This document shows positions 12,572-19,868 of a stretch of DNA of 24,960 nucleotides, in pieces. The notes beneath the pieces were generated by a model. That model was not told where the DNA came from. It worked only from the letters and a program-made list of their open reading frames with translations, and ran no database searches. Each line of letters begins with the position of its first letter. Positions within the stretch are counted from its first letter, which is position 1. A program made the translations under genes and the position numbers. The stretch comes from Rhodocyclaceae bacterium UBA2250 (GTDB lineage Bacteria; Pseudomonadota; Gammaproteobacteria; Burkholderiales; Rhodocyclaceae): positions 1 through 24,960 of the forward strand of contig DDXW01000026.1 in NCBI GenBank assembly GCA_002347285.1, in the 5' to 3' direction.

Positions 12572-12943
12572 CTATGGCTTGAGAATCCCCTCCTGCAACA
12601 GGCGGTCGATCTCCCGCTCGGCCTGCACCCAGTCGCTCAGTTCGCTGCCGCCGTGGAAGCCGCGCCGCTCGGCGATGTAATAGGCGGCCACCTCGACATA
12701 GTAGCGGCGCTGCTCGGGCGACGGCGCGGCCGCGGAATGCTTGACCTCGATCGGCACCGTCGCGGCGGCGGCCGCCTTGGCGGCGCTCTTGCGGGCCGGC
12801 TTGGCGGCGGGCTTGGCGGCCGCGGCTGGCTTCTTCGCCGGCGCGGCGGCCGGCTTGGACGCGGTCTTGGTTGGCTTGGCGGCGGTTTTCGCAGGCTTCG
12901 CCGCGGCCTTCGTCGGCTTTTCGCCGGATTTGCTGGTAGCCAT
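12572..12943 (-). CDS. small Lys/Ala/Pro-rich protein with C-terminal DUF2934 domain
   Basis: The 123-aa product has two parts. Residues 1-60 are low complexity, built of short AAKP, AKTA and AAKPA units with many lysines, like the tails of bacterial histone-H1-like proteins. Residues about 78-118 (RRYYVEVAAYYIAERRG, then DWVQAEREI) match the pattern of the short DUF2934 domain, whose function I do not know. A strong AGGAGG Shine-Dalgarno lies upstream of the ATG. It sits between glk and glgC in the sugar gene series, so a link to glycogen granules, nucleic acid or polyphosphate is possible but unproven. The DNA of the tail is itself imperfectly repetitive, which would allow length change by slippage. 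Confidence 0.8.
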   Translation of the reverse strand: MATSKSGEKPTKAAAKPAKTAAKPTKTASKPAAAPAKKPAAAAKPAAKPARKSAAKAAAAATVPIEVKHSAAAPSPEQRRYYVEVAAYYIAERRGFHGGSELSDWVQAEREIDRLLQEGILKP

Positions 12944-12951
12944 TTGTCAGT

Positions 12952-13018
12952 CCTCCTGGAAGTAGGTTGTCTTTTTTTTATTATTGGTCATTGTATATGC
13001 TTTGCATGTTGCAGCTTG
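12952..13018 (-). promoter_or_regulatory. AT-rich leader and possible promoter for the DUF2934-glgC part of the operon
   Basis: The 85-bp gap between glk and the DUF2934 gene is AT-rich (T-run at 12971-12978, then ATTATTGG and TTGTATATGC), unlike the GC-rich surroundings. Read on the minus strand it contains TATACAAT as a possible -10, followed by an A-run and the AGGAGG ribosome site. No convincing -35 lies at 16-18 bp. The composition suggests an internal start that could express the glycogen genes apart from thyA-glk. Confidence 0.35.
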
Positions 13019-13028
13019 TTGACGGCGG

Positions 13029-13955
13029 TCAACCGGGAACCCGGCCGGCGCTGCGCGCCAGCAGCGCCGCGCCGGCCAGGCCGACCTCCGCATCGGCCGC
13101 CGCATGCACCGGGATCCGCCGCACCAGCCCGGCGTGTTCCGCCTTGGCGTCGAAGGCGGCGAGGAACGGGCCGGCCGCCAGCAGCGGCAGCAGCTTGTGG
13201 GTCACGCCGCCGGCCAGCCAGACGCCGCCGCGCGCCATGAATGCCATCGCCATGTCGCCGGCGAAGGCGCCGTAACAGGCGAAGAACACATGGACGGAAC
13301 GCCGCGCCGCTGGATCGCCGGCCAGCGCGCGCGCGCCGACGGCTTCCGCCGTCGTGCTCTCGCCCGCCAGGATGCGGTGGATCGCCGCCAGCCCCGGCCC
13401 GGAAATCACGCGCTCGGCGGTGACGCGGCCATGCGCGGCCAGCAACACCGCGTGGATGCGCGCCTGCGTGTCGTCCTGCGGCGAGAAGCCGACATGGCCG
13501 GCCTCGCTGGCCAGGATCGTTTCGCCGACCAGCGCGGCCACGCCGAGGCCGGTGCCGGCGCCGATCGCCAGCCGCAGGCCGCCGGCGGCCGGTTCGCCCG
13601 CCCGCAGCGTCAGCAGCCGGTCGGTCGGCAGCGCCGCGACGCCTGCCGCGACGGCGGCGAAATCGTTGACCAGCGTCAGCGGCCCGAGGCCGAAGCGGGC
13701 TTCGAGCACAGCGGCGTCGATGGTCCACGGCAGGTTGGTGATCCTGGCACTGCGGCCGTCGCCGCTCACCGGCCCGGCCACGGCGAGGCAGCCGCCGGCG
13801 ATCGGCTCGTGCGGCGCGTTCAGGTAGTCGGCGAGGAGGGTGTCGAAATTCGCAAACTCGGCGCTGACGAAGCGGCGCCTGGCGACCAGATTCCCGGCAT
13901 CATCGGCGAGCGCCAGCAGGACCTTGGTGCCGCCGATGTCGCCGATCAGTTTCAT
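13029..13955 (-). CDS. glk: glucokinase
   Basis: The 308-aa product is an ATP-dependent glucokinase of the bacterial Glk family (PF02685 type), making glucose-6-P from glucose. The N-terminal phosphate motif DIGGTK is at 6-11, LVNDFAA holds the catalytic base D98, and IGAGTGLG (131-138) is the second phosphate loop; an SEAGHVGFSP segment completes the sugar site. Length fits the family (about 320 aa). It starts 7 nt after the thyA stop, so the two genes are probably co-transcribed. In this cluster it can recycle free glucose released from glucan by the GH57 enzyme. Confidence 0.93.
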   Translation of the reverse strand: MKLIGDIGGTKVLLALADDAGNLVARRRFVSAEFANFDTLLADYLNAPHEPIAGGCLAVAGPVSGDGRSARITNLPWTIDAAVLEARFGLGPLTLVNDFAAVAAGVAALPTDRLLTLRAGEPAAGGLRLAIGAGTGLGVAALVGETILASEAGHVGFSPQDDTQARIHAVLLAAHGRVTAERVISGPGLAAIHRILAGESTTAEAVGARALAGDPAARRSVHVFFACYGAFAGDMAMAFMARGGVWLAGGVTHKLLPLLAAGPFLAAFDAKAEHAGLVRRIPVHAAADAEVGLAGAALLARSAGRVPG

Positions 13956-13962
13956 CTCATGC

Positions 13963-14757
13963 TCACACCGCGACCGGCGCCGCGATGTGCGGATGCGGAT
14001 CGTAGCCTTCGAGCGCGAAGTCCTCGAAGCGGAAGGCGAAGATGTCCTTCACGTCCGGGTTGATCCGCATCGTCGGCAGCTGGCGCGGTTCGCGCGAAAG
14101 CTGCAGCTGCGCCTGCTCGAGGTGGTTCGAATACAGGTGCGCGTCGCCGAGCGTATGCACGAACTCGCCGGGCCGGTAGCCGCACACCTGCGCGACCATC
14201 AGCGTCAGCAGCGCATAGCTCGCGATGTTGAACGGCACGCCGAGGAAGATGTCGGCGCTGCGCTGGTAGAGCTGGCAGGACAGCCGGTCGTCGGCGACGT
14301 AGAACTGGAACAGCGCGTGGCAGGGCGGCAGCTTCATCTTCGGCACGTCGCCGGGGTTCCAGGCCGACACGATGTGCCGGCGCGAGTCGGGGTTCTTCTG
14401 CAGGCCGTCGATGAGTTCGGCGATCTGGTCCACCTCGCCACCCTCGGCCGTGGGCCAGTGGCGCCACTGGTGGCCATAGACCGGGCCGAGGTCGCCGTTT
14501 TGGTCCGCCCATTCGTCCCAGATCGTCACCTTGTTCTCGTGCAGCCAGCGGATGTTGGTGTCGCCGCGCAGGAACCACAGCAGCTCGACGATGATCGAGC
14601 GCAGGTGCAGCTTCTTGGTGGTGAGCGCCGGGAAGCCCTGCGCGAGGTCGAAGCGCATCTGCCAGCCGAACACCGAGCGCGTGCCGGTGCCGGTGCGGTC
14701 GGCCTTGACGTGCCCGTGGTCGAGCACGTGCCGCATGAGATCGTGGTATTGACGCAT
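13963..14757 (-). CDS. thyA: thymidylate synthase
   Basis: The 264-aa product matches E. coli ThyA in length and position of key residues. It methylates dUMP to dTMP with methylene-tetrahydrofolate, leaving dihydrofolate for FolA. The catalytic cysteine is C146 in LPPCHALFQFYV; the RTGTGTRS phosphate loop (21-28), the SRRHIVSAWNP stretch and the QRSADIFLGVPFN segment are intact. It is the first gene of the minus-strand series. A perfect TATAAT on the minus strand ends only 10 nt before the ATG, so the mRNA leader should be only a few nucleotides. folA, its metabolic partner, is the last gene of the same series. Confidence 0.97.
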   Translation of the reverse strand: MRQYHDLMRHVLDHGHVKADRTGTGTRSVFGWQMRFDLAQGFPALTTKKLHLRSIIVELLWFLRGDTNIRWLHENKVTIWDEWADQNGDLGPVYGHQWRHWPTAEGGEVDQIAELIDGLQKNPDSRRHIVSAWNPGDVPKMKLPPCHALFQFYVADDRLSCQLYQRSADIFLGVPFNIASYALLTLMVAQVCGYRPGEFVHTLGDAHLYSNHLEQAQLQLSREPRQLPTMRINPDVKDIFAFRFEDFALEGYDPHPHIAAPVAV

Positions 14758-14786
14758 AATCGTCCCGATTATATGAGGAACGTTCC
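14749..14786. promoter_or_regulatory. compact divergent promoter region between thyA and the M17 peptidase gene
   Basis: Only 29 bp (14758-14786) separate two divergent start codons. On the minus strand a perfect TATAAT (14768-14773) faces thyA. On the plus strand TTGACG (14749-14754) lies 17 bp before TATGAG (14772-14777) or 15 bp before TATATG, so the two -10 regions share bases. Two palindromes fill the gap: AATCG-TCC-CGATT (14758-14770) and GGAACGTTCC (14777-14786), the latter touching the peptidase ATG. These could be operator half-sites or mRNA structures. No -35 is obvious for thyA. Confidence 0.5.
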
Positions 14787-16235
14787 ATGAGCCTGCCCAA
14801 ACTCGCCATCGCCGCCAAGCCCGTCGCCCACCACCAGCTTGTTCTTCTCCCGGCCGGCAAGACGCTGCCCGCCGGGCTTCCGCAGCGCGACTTCTGGCTG
14901 AAGCTGCTCAAGCGCAAGGATGCCAAGGTCGATGAGCTGACGAAATCCCCGCTGGCGGCCGATCTGCCCGACGGCACGCGCGCCGCGCTGGCGATGGTCG
15001 ACGCCGAACAATCCCGTTTCGAGCGGCTCACCGCGTTGCGCAAGGCGGCGATGCTGCTGCTCGACGAGACGCCGAAGACGCTCGCCATCGTGCCGCTCGG
15101 CGTCGATGACGACGCCCTGCTCGACGCGCTCTATGTCGCGCTGGTGAATGGCGTGCCGCTGCCGCAGCAGAAGAAGAAGATGCCGGTCGCGCTCAGGGAG
15201 ATCGTCCTGCCGCGCCGCCCCGCCGGCACCGAGTCTGGCCTGGCGCTGGCGCGCGCCAACCTGCAGGCGCGCGAGCTCACCGCGCTGCCGCCGAACCTGC
15301 TCGATCCGCCGCATTACCGCCAGCGCCTGCGCGCGCTGGCGCAGGAGAAGAAATTCGCCATCGAGGAATTCGATTTCCGCAAGCTGAAGAAGATGGGCGC
15401 CGGCGCCTTCTGCGCGGTCGCGCAAGGCAGCCCAGCCGACAAAGACGGCGAAGGTGGCGGCGCGGCAATCGTGCGCCTGTCCTGGCAGCCGAAGAAGAAG
15501 GCCGCGCGGACGGTCGCGCTGGTCGGCAAGGGCATCTGCTACGACACCGGCGGCCACAACCTCAAGCCGGCGAAATACATGGCCGGCATGCACGAAGACA
15601 TGAACGGCTCGGCGGTCGCGCTTTCCATCCTCTGCGCCGCCGCCGAACTGAACCTGCCGGTGCGCATCGACTGCTGGCTGGCGATCGCCAAGAACCACCT
15701 GTCGCCGACCGCCTACGCGCAGGGCGACATCGTCCGCGCGCTCGACGGCACGACGATCGAGGTGGTGCACACCGACGCCGAGGGCCGCATGGTGCTGGCC
15801 GACACGCTGGCGCTGGCGGCGCAGCAAAAACCCGGGTTGATGATCGACTTCGCCACGCTGACCGGCAGCATGACCTATGCGCTCGGCACGCGCTACTCGG
15901 GCGTGTTCGCCAGTTCGGACGAACTCGCGGCGCAGGCGGTCGCGGCCGGCAAGGCGAGCGGCGAGCGCGTCTGCGTCTTCCCGCAGGACGCCGACTACGA
16001 GCCGGCGCTCGACTCGAAGGTGGCGGACATCAAGCAGTGCACGCTCGACGGCGAGGCCGACCACATCCTCGCGGCGCGCTTCCTCGGCCGCTTCGTCGGC
16101 AAGACGCCGTGGCTCCACATGGATCTCTCGGCCGCGAACTGCAGCGGCGGGCTCGGCGCGGTCGCGACCGACACCACCGGCTTCGGCGTCAGCTGGGGGT
16201 TGGCTTTATTGCAGACTTGGGCCGGAACGCCTTGA
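14787..16235 (+). CDS. M17 family leucyl aminopeptidase-like protein
   Basis: The 482-aa protein is an M17 dizinc aminopeptidase, removing N-terminal residues from peptides in the cytoplasm. The metal and catalytic set is complete: K248 and D253 in VGKGICYDTGG, D271 in EDMNGSA, D330, E332 and R334 in HTDAEGRM. The usual NTDAEGR is HTDAEGR here, and the N-terminal domain is diverged and rich in lysine, so this belongs to the PepA-related side branch (PepB-like or similar) more than to classical PepA. A GAGGA ribosome site lies at 14775-14779. Its 3' end runs 47 bp into the convergent mog gene. Confidence 0.88.
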   Translation: MSLPKLAIAAKPVAHHQLVLLPAGKTLPAGLPQRDFWLKLLKRKDAKVDELTKSPLAADLPDGTRAALAMVDAEQSRFERLTALRKAAMLLLDETPKTLAIVPLGVDDDALLDALYVALVNGVPLPQQKKKMPVALREIVLPRRPAGTESGLALARANLQARELTALPPNLLDPPHYRQRLRALAQEKKFAIEEFDFRKLKKMGAGAFCAVAQGSPADKDGEGGGAAIVRLSWQPKKKAARTVALVGKGICYDTGGHNLKPAKYMAGMHEDMNGSAVALSILCAAAELNLPVRIDCWLAIAKNHLSPTAYAQGDIVRALDGTTIEVVHTDAEGRMVLADTLALAAQQKPGLMIDFATLTGSMTYALGTRYSGVFASSDELAAQAVAAGKASGERVCVFPQDADYEPALDSKVADIKQCTLDGEADHILAARFLGRFVGKTPWLHMDLSAANCSGGLGAVATDTTGFGVSWGLALLQTWAGTP

Positions 16236-16743
16236 CGATGGCCTCGTTCGTCTCGACCCAGGGCCCGCCGATCAGGTCGAGGCAGTAGGGCACGGCGGCG
16301 AACACGCCGTCGAGCGTTTCCTTGATCGCCTTCGGCTGGCCGGGCAGATTGAGGATCAGCGACCTCCCTCGGATCACCCCGACCTGGCGCGAGAGGATCG
16401 CGGTCGGCACGTACCTGAGGCTCGCCGCGCGCATCTGTTCGCCGAAGCCCGGCATCACCTTGTGCGCGACGGCCAGCGTCGCCTCGGGCGTCACGTCGCG
16501 CGGCGCCGGGCCGGTGCCGCCGGTGGTCAGCACCAGATGGCAGCCGACCGTATCGCAAAGTTCGATCAGCGTGCGTTCGATCACCGGCTGTTCGTCGGGG
16601 ATCAGGCGCGTCTCCATCCGCCACGGCGAGGCGAGCGCGGCGGCAAACCACTCCTGCAGCGCCGGGATCCCCTTGTCCTCGTAGACGCCGGATGAGGCGC
16701 GGTCGGAGATCGACACCAGCCCGACGCGAAGCTCATTGCTCAT
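16189..16743 (-). CDS. mog: molybdopterin adenylyltransferase
   Basis: The 184-aa product follows E. coli MogA nearly throughout (VGLVSISDRASSGVYEDKG, LIPDEQ, TTGGTGPAPRDVTPEA, MPGFGEQMR, LNLPGQPK). It adenylates molybdopterin before molybdate insertion in molybdenum-cofactor synthesis. D50 and D83 correspond to the E. coli catalytic aspartates D49 and D82. An insertion present in E. coli MogA near the C-terminus is missing, making the protein slightly shorter. The ATG lies 11 nt inside the end of darP, so the two genes are coupled. The 3' end overlaps the convergent peptidase gene by 47 bp. No molybdoenzyme is encoded in the window. Confidence 0.95.
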   Translation of the reverse strand: MSNELRVGLVSISDRASSGVYEDKGIPALQEWFAAALASPWRMETRLIPDEQPVIERTLIELCDTVGCHLVLTTGGTGPAPRDVTPEATLAVAHKVMPGFGEQMRAASLRYVPTAILSRQVGVIRGRSLILNLPGQPKAIKETLDGVFAAVPYCLDLIGGPWVETNEAIVKAFRPKSAIKPTPS

Positions 16744-17230
16744 TCAGTTCCCTCAACACGCGGAACAGTTCGCGAAAGGCGCGCGGTGGCTTGCCGAGCT
16801 CCTGCTCCTTGAGCGCGTTCCTGCGCAGCTGGCGCAGGTGCTGCAGGTCGGCGCCCGGGTGGGCCTCGGCGATTTCGCCGATCACCTTCTCGTCTTCGAG
16901 GAAGCGCGTGCGCAGGCGCTCGAGCGCGTGCATGCGCGCGTTGGCGGCGGCGGAGACGCCCTTGATGTCGTCGATGGCCGCACGAATCGGCGCGGCATCC
17001 AGCGCGCGCATCAGCCGGCCGATGTACTGCAGCTGGCGGCGGTGCGCCTCGTGCTGGGTGAAGCGCTGGCAGTCGCGCACGGCATCGCGCAGCTCGTCGG
17101 GCAGATCGATCTTCTTGAGCTGGTCGGCGGACAGCGCGACCAGCTCGGCGCCGAGATCCTGCAATTCGGTCATCGCGCGCTTGACCGCGCTCTTGCTGGG
17201 CCGTCCGTCGGGGTTTTCGTTGATATCCAC
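16733..17230 (-). CDS. darP: ribosome-associated protein DarP (YjgA, DUF615)
   Basis: The protein matches the DarP/YjgA family, which associates with the pre-50S ribosomal subunit and helps its late assembly. Family marks are RPSKSAVKRAM, LQDLGAELVAL, RRQLQYIGRLMR and the C-terminal KPPRAFRELFRVLREL. I prefer a GTG start at 17230 (165 aa). Upstream in-frame ATGs at 17269 and 17287 would add codons that include ATA and TTA, very rare here, and would read through a perfect minus-strand TATAAT (17238-17243). That box lies 7 nt before the GTG, so the mRNA may be leaderless. If ATG 17269 is the true start, it overlaps the divergent pmbA ATG. mog follows with an 11-nt overlap. Confidence 0.88.
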   Translation of the reverse strand: MDINENPDGRPSKSAVKRAMTELQDLGAELVALSADQLKKIDLPDELRDAVRDCQRFTQHEAHRRQLQYIGRLMRALDAAPIRAAIDDIKGVSAAANARMHALERLRTRFLEDEKVIGEIAEAHPGADLQHLRQLRRNALKEQELGKPPRAFRELFRVLRELNEQ

Positions 17231-17243
17231 GGGTAAGATTATA
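17228..17243 (-). promoter_or_regulatory. candidate -10 box and leaderless start of darP-mog
   Basis: The minus strand carries TATAAT at 17238-17243, a perfect -10 hexamer in a region with GC-rich flanks. The 7-nt spacing to the GTG at 17228-17230 would put the transcription start on or next to the first base of the start codon. No clear -35 is visible at 16-18 bp, and no Shine-Dalgarno precedes the GTG. Confidence 0.4.
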
Positions 17244-17267
17244 GCTTTCGACTTCCGCCGCCCCGCC

Positions 17268-18620
17268 ATGGCCGACTTCTCCTTCACCCAGGATCAATTG
17301 CGCGAACTCGCGGCCGACGTGCTGCGCCATGCCGAGCGACTCGGCGCCACCGCCTGCGAGACCGACGTCTCCGAAGGCGTCGGCCAGTCGGTCACGGTGC
17401 GCAAGGACGCGGTCGAGACGATCGAGTTCAACCGCGACAAGGGCATCGGCGTCACCGTCTATCTCGGCCGGCGGCGCGGCCATGCGTCGACCTCCGACTT
17501 TTCGGCGCAGGCGCTGCGCGCCACGGTCGAGGCCGCGCTGTCGATCGCGCGCTTCACCGCCGAAGACGCGGCGGCCGGCCTGCCGGAACCCGAACTGCTG
17601 GCACGCGAGGACCTGGACCTCGATCTCTACCATCCCTGGGATCTGCCGGTCGAAGCAGCCATCGCGCTCGCGCGGCGCGCCGAACAGGCCGCCTGCGCCG
17701 TCAGCCCGCTGGTGAGCAATTCCGAGGGCGCCACGGTCTCGGCGCACAGCGCGCATTTCATCTCGGCCAACAGCCTGGGCTTCATGGGCGGCTTCCCCTC
17801 GTCGCGCCATTTCATTTCCTGCGTGCCGATCGCGCAGAGAGGCAAGGACATGCAGCGCGACGACTGGTATTCGGGCCACCGCGACCCGCGCGACCTGGCC
17901 GCGCCCGAAGCGATCGGCGACTACGCGGCGCGGCGCGCGCTCTCGCGCCTCGGCGCGAAGAAGCTCAAGACGCGCCAGTGCCGCGTGATGCTCGAGGCGC
18001 CGCTCGCCGCGATGCTGATCGGCAGCTTCGTCCATGCGGCCAGCGGCGGCAGCCTCTACCGCAAGGCGAGTTTTCTCGTCGATGCGCTCGGCAAGAAGAT
18101 CTTTCCCGACTGGATGCGCATCGACGAGCACCCGCACCTGAAGAAGGGGCTCGCCTCCAGCCCCTTCGACGACGACGGCGTCGCGACGCACGACCGCAGC
18201 GTCGTGCAGGGCGGCGTGCTGCAGGGCTACTTCCTGTCCACCTACACCGCCCGCAAACTGGGAATGCGGACCACCGGCAACGCCGGCGGCAGCCACAACC
18301 TGATCGTCGCGCCGAGCCCCGATGCGCCGCCCGCCGCGGCAGGCCTAGCCGGCCTGCTCAGGCAGATGGGCACCGGCCTGCTGGTCACCGAACTGCTCGG
18401 CCACGGCATCAACTACGTCACCGGCGACTACTCGCGCGGCGCGGCGGGCTACTGGGTGGAGAACGGCGCGATCGTCTACCCGGTGCACGAGATCACCATC
18501 GCCGGCAACCTGAAGGACATGTTCGCCGGCATCGAGACGGTCGGCCGCGATGCCGTCACGCGCGGGTCGCGCACGGTCGGTTCAATTGTGGTTAACCGCA
18601 TGACCGTGGCGGGCAGCTGA
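17268..18620 (+). CDS. pmbA: metalloprotease PmbA/TldE family protein
   Basis: The 450-aa product has exactly the length of E. coli PmbA (TldE). TldD/TldE form a heterodimeric metallopeptidase that degrades unfolded peptides and matures microcin B17 and CcdA; TldE is the non-metal-binding partner. Typical segments are TVRKDAVETIEFNRDKGIGVTVY, SDFSAQALRATVEAAL, VSNSEGA, LGHGINYVTGDYSRGAAGYWVENG and GNLKDMF near the C-terminus. The ATG at 17268 fits the usual N-terminus; a longer upstream frame lies antisense to darP and is not real. tldD is not in the window. It is divergent from darP and precedes the TRAP locus by 95 bp. Confidence 0.95.
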   Translation: MADFSFTQDQLRELAADVLRHAERLGATACETDVSEGVGQSVTVRKDAVETIEFNRDKGIGVTVYLGRRRGHASTSDFSAQALRATVEAALSIARFTAEDAAAGLPEPELLAREDLDLDLYHPWDLPVEAAIALARRAEQAACAVSPLVSNSEGATVSAHSAHFISANSLGFMGGFPSSRHFISCVPIAQRGKDMQRDDWYSGHRDPRDLAAPEAIGDYAARRALSRLGAKKLKTRQCRVMLEAPLAAMLIGSFVHAASGGSLYRKASFLVDALGKKIFPDWMRIDEHPHLKKGLASSPFDDDGVATHDRSVVQGGVLQGYFLSTYTARKLGMRTTGNAGGSHNLIVAPSPDAPPAAAGLAGLLRQMGTGLLVTELLGHGINYVTGDYSRGAAGYWVENGAIVYPVHEITIAGNLKDMFAGIETVGRDAVTRGSRTVGSIVVNRMTVAGS

Positions 18621-18644
18621 TGCGGCAATAAGCAGAATTTTGGG

Positions 18645-18706
18645 TGTAGTATCGCCGCCAACGTCCCGCGCTTGCGGGGCGTCCCCAAGAAAAAAATCCC
18701 GAGGAG
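18645..18706 (+). promoter_or_regulatory. leader of the first TRAP binding-protein gene: candidate -10, hairpin and ribosome site
   Basis: The 95-bp gap after pmbA holds TAGTAT at 18647-18652 as a possible -10 without a clear -35. A hairpin follows: ACGTCCCGC (18661-18669) with GCGGGGCGT (18674-18682), 9 bp including one G-U type pair over a 4-nt loop. An A-run (18690-18696) and a strong GAGGAG (18701-18706) come before the ATG at 18716. The hairpin may stabilise the transcript of this abundant periplasmic protein. Confidence 0.45.
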
Positions 18707-18715
18707 ACAATTCAC

Positions 18716-19798
<1,083 letters not shown>

Positions 19799-19817
19799 GC
19801 ACGGCCCGGCATCCGCA

Positions 19818-19847
19818 CAAAAAACCCGGCAGTTGCCGGGTTTTTTG
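19818..19847. terminator. bidirectional intrinsic terminator
   Basis: CAAAAAACCCGGC (19818-19830) and GCCGGGTTTTTTG (19835-19847) form a perfect 13-bp inverted repeat with a 4-nt loop. The T-run follows the GC core on the plus strand and the A-run gives a T-run on the minus strand. It lies 19 bp after the binding-protein stop and 21 bp after the end of dctM on the other strand, so it can serve both convergent units. Confidence 0.92.
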
Positions 19848-19868
19848 TTGCGTTGCCCCCCATGCGAC

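Noticed and set aside
13241..13423. Small Arg-rich plus-strand frame within glk
   Set aside because: Antisense low-complexity sequence without ribosome site or family resemblance.
16692..17267. Longer start for pmbA at 16692
   Set aside because: It would add nearly 200 Arg/Ser-rich residues antisense to darP; the ATG at 17268 gives exactly the family length.
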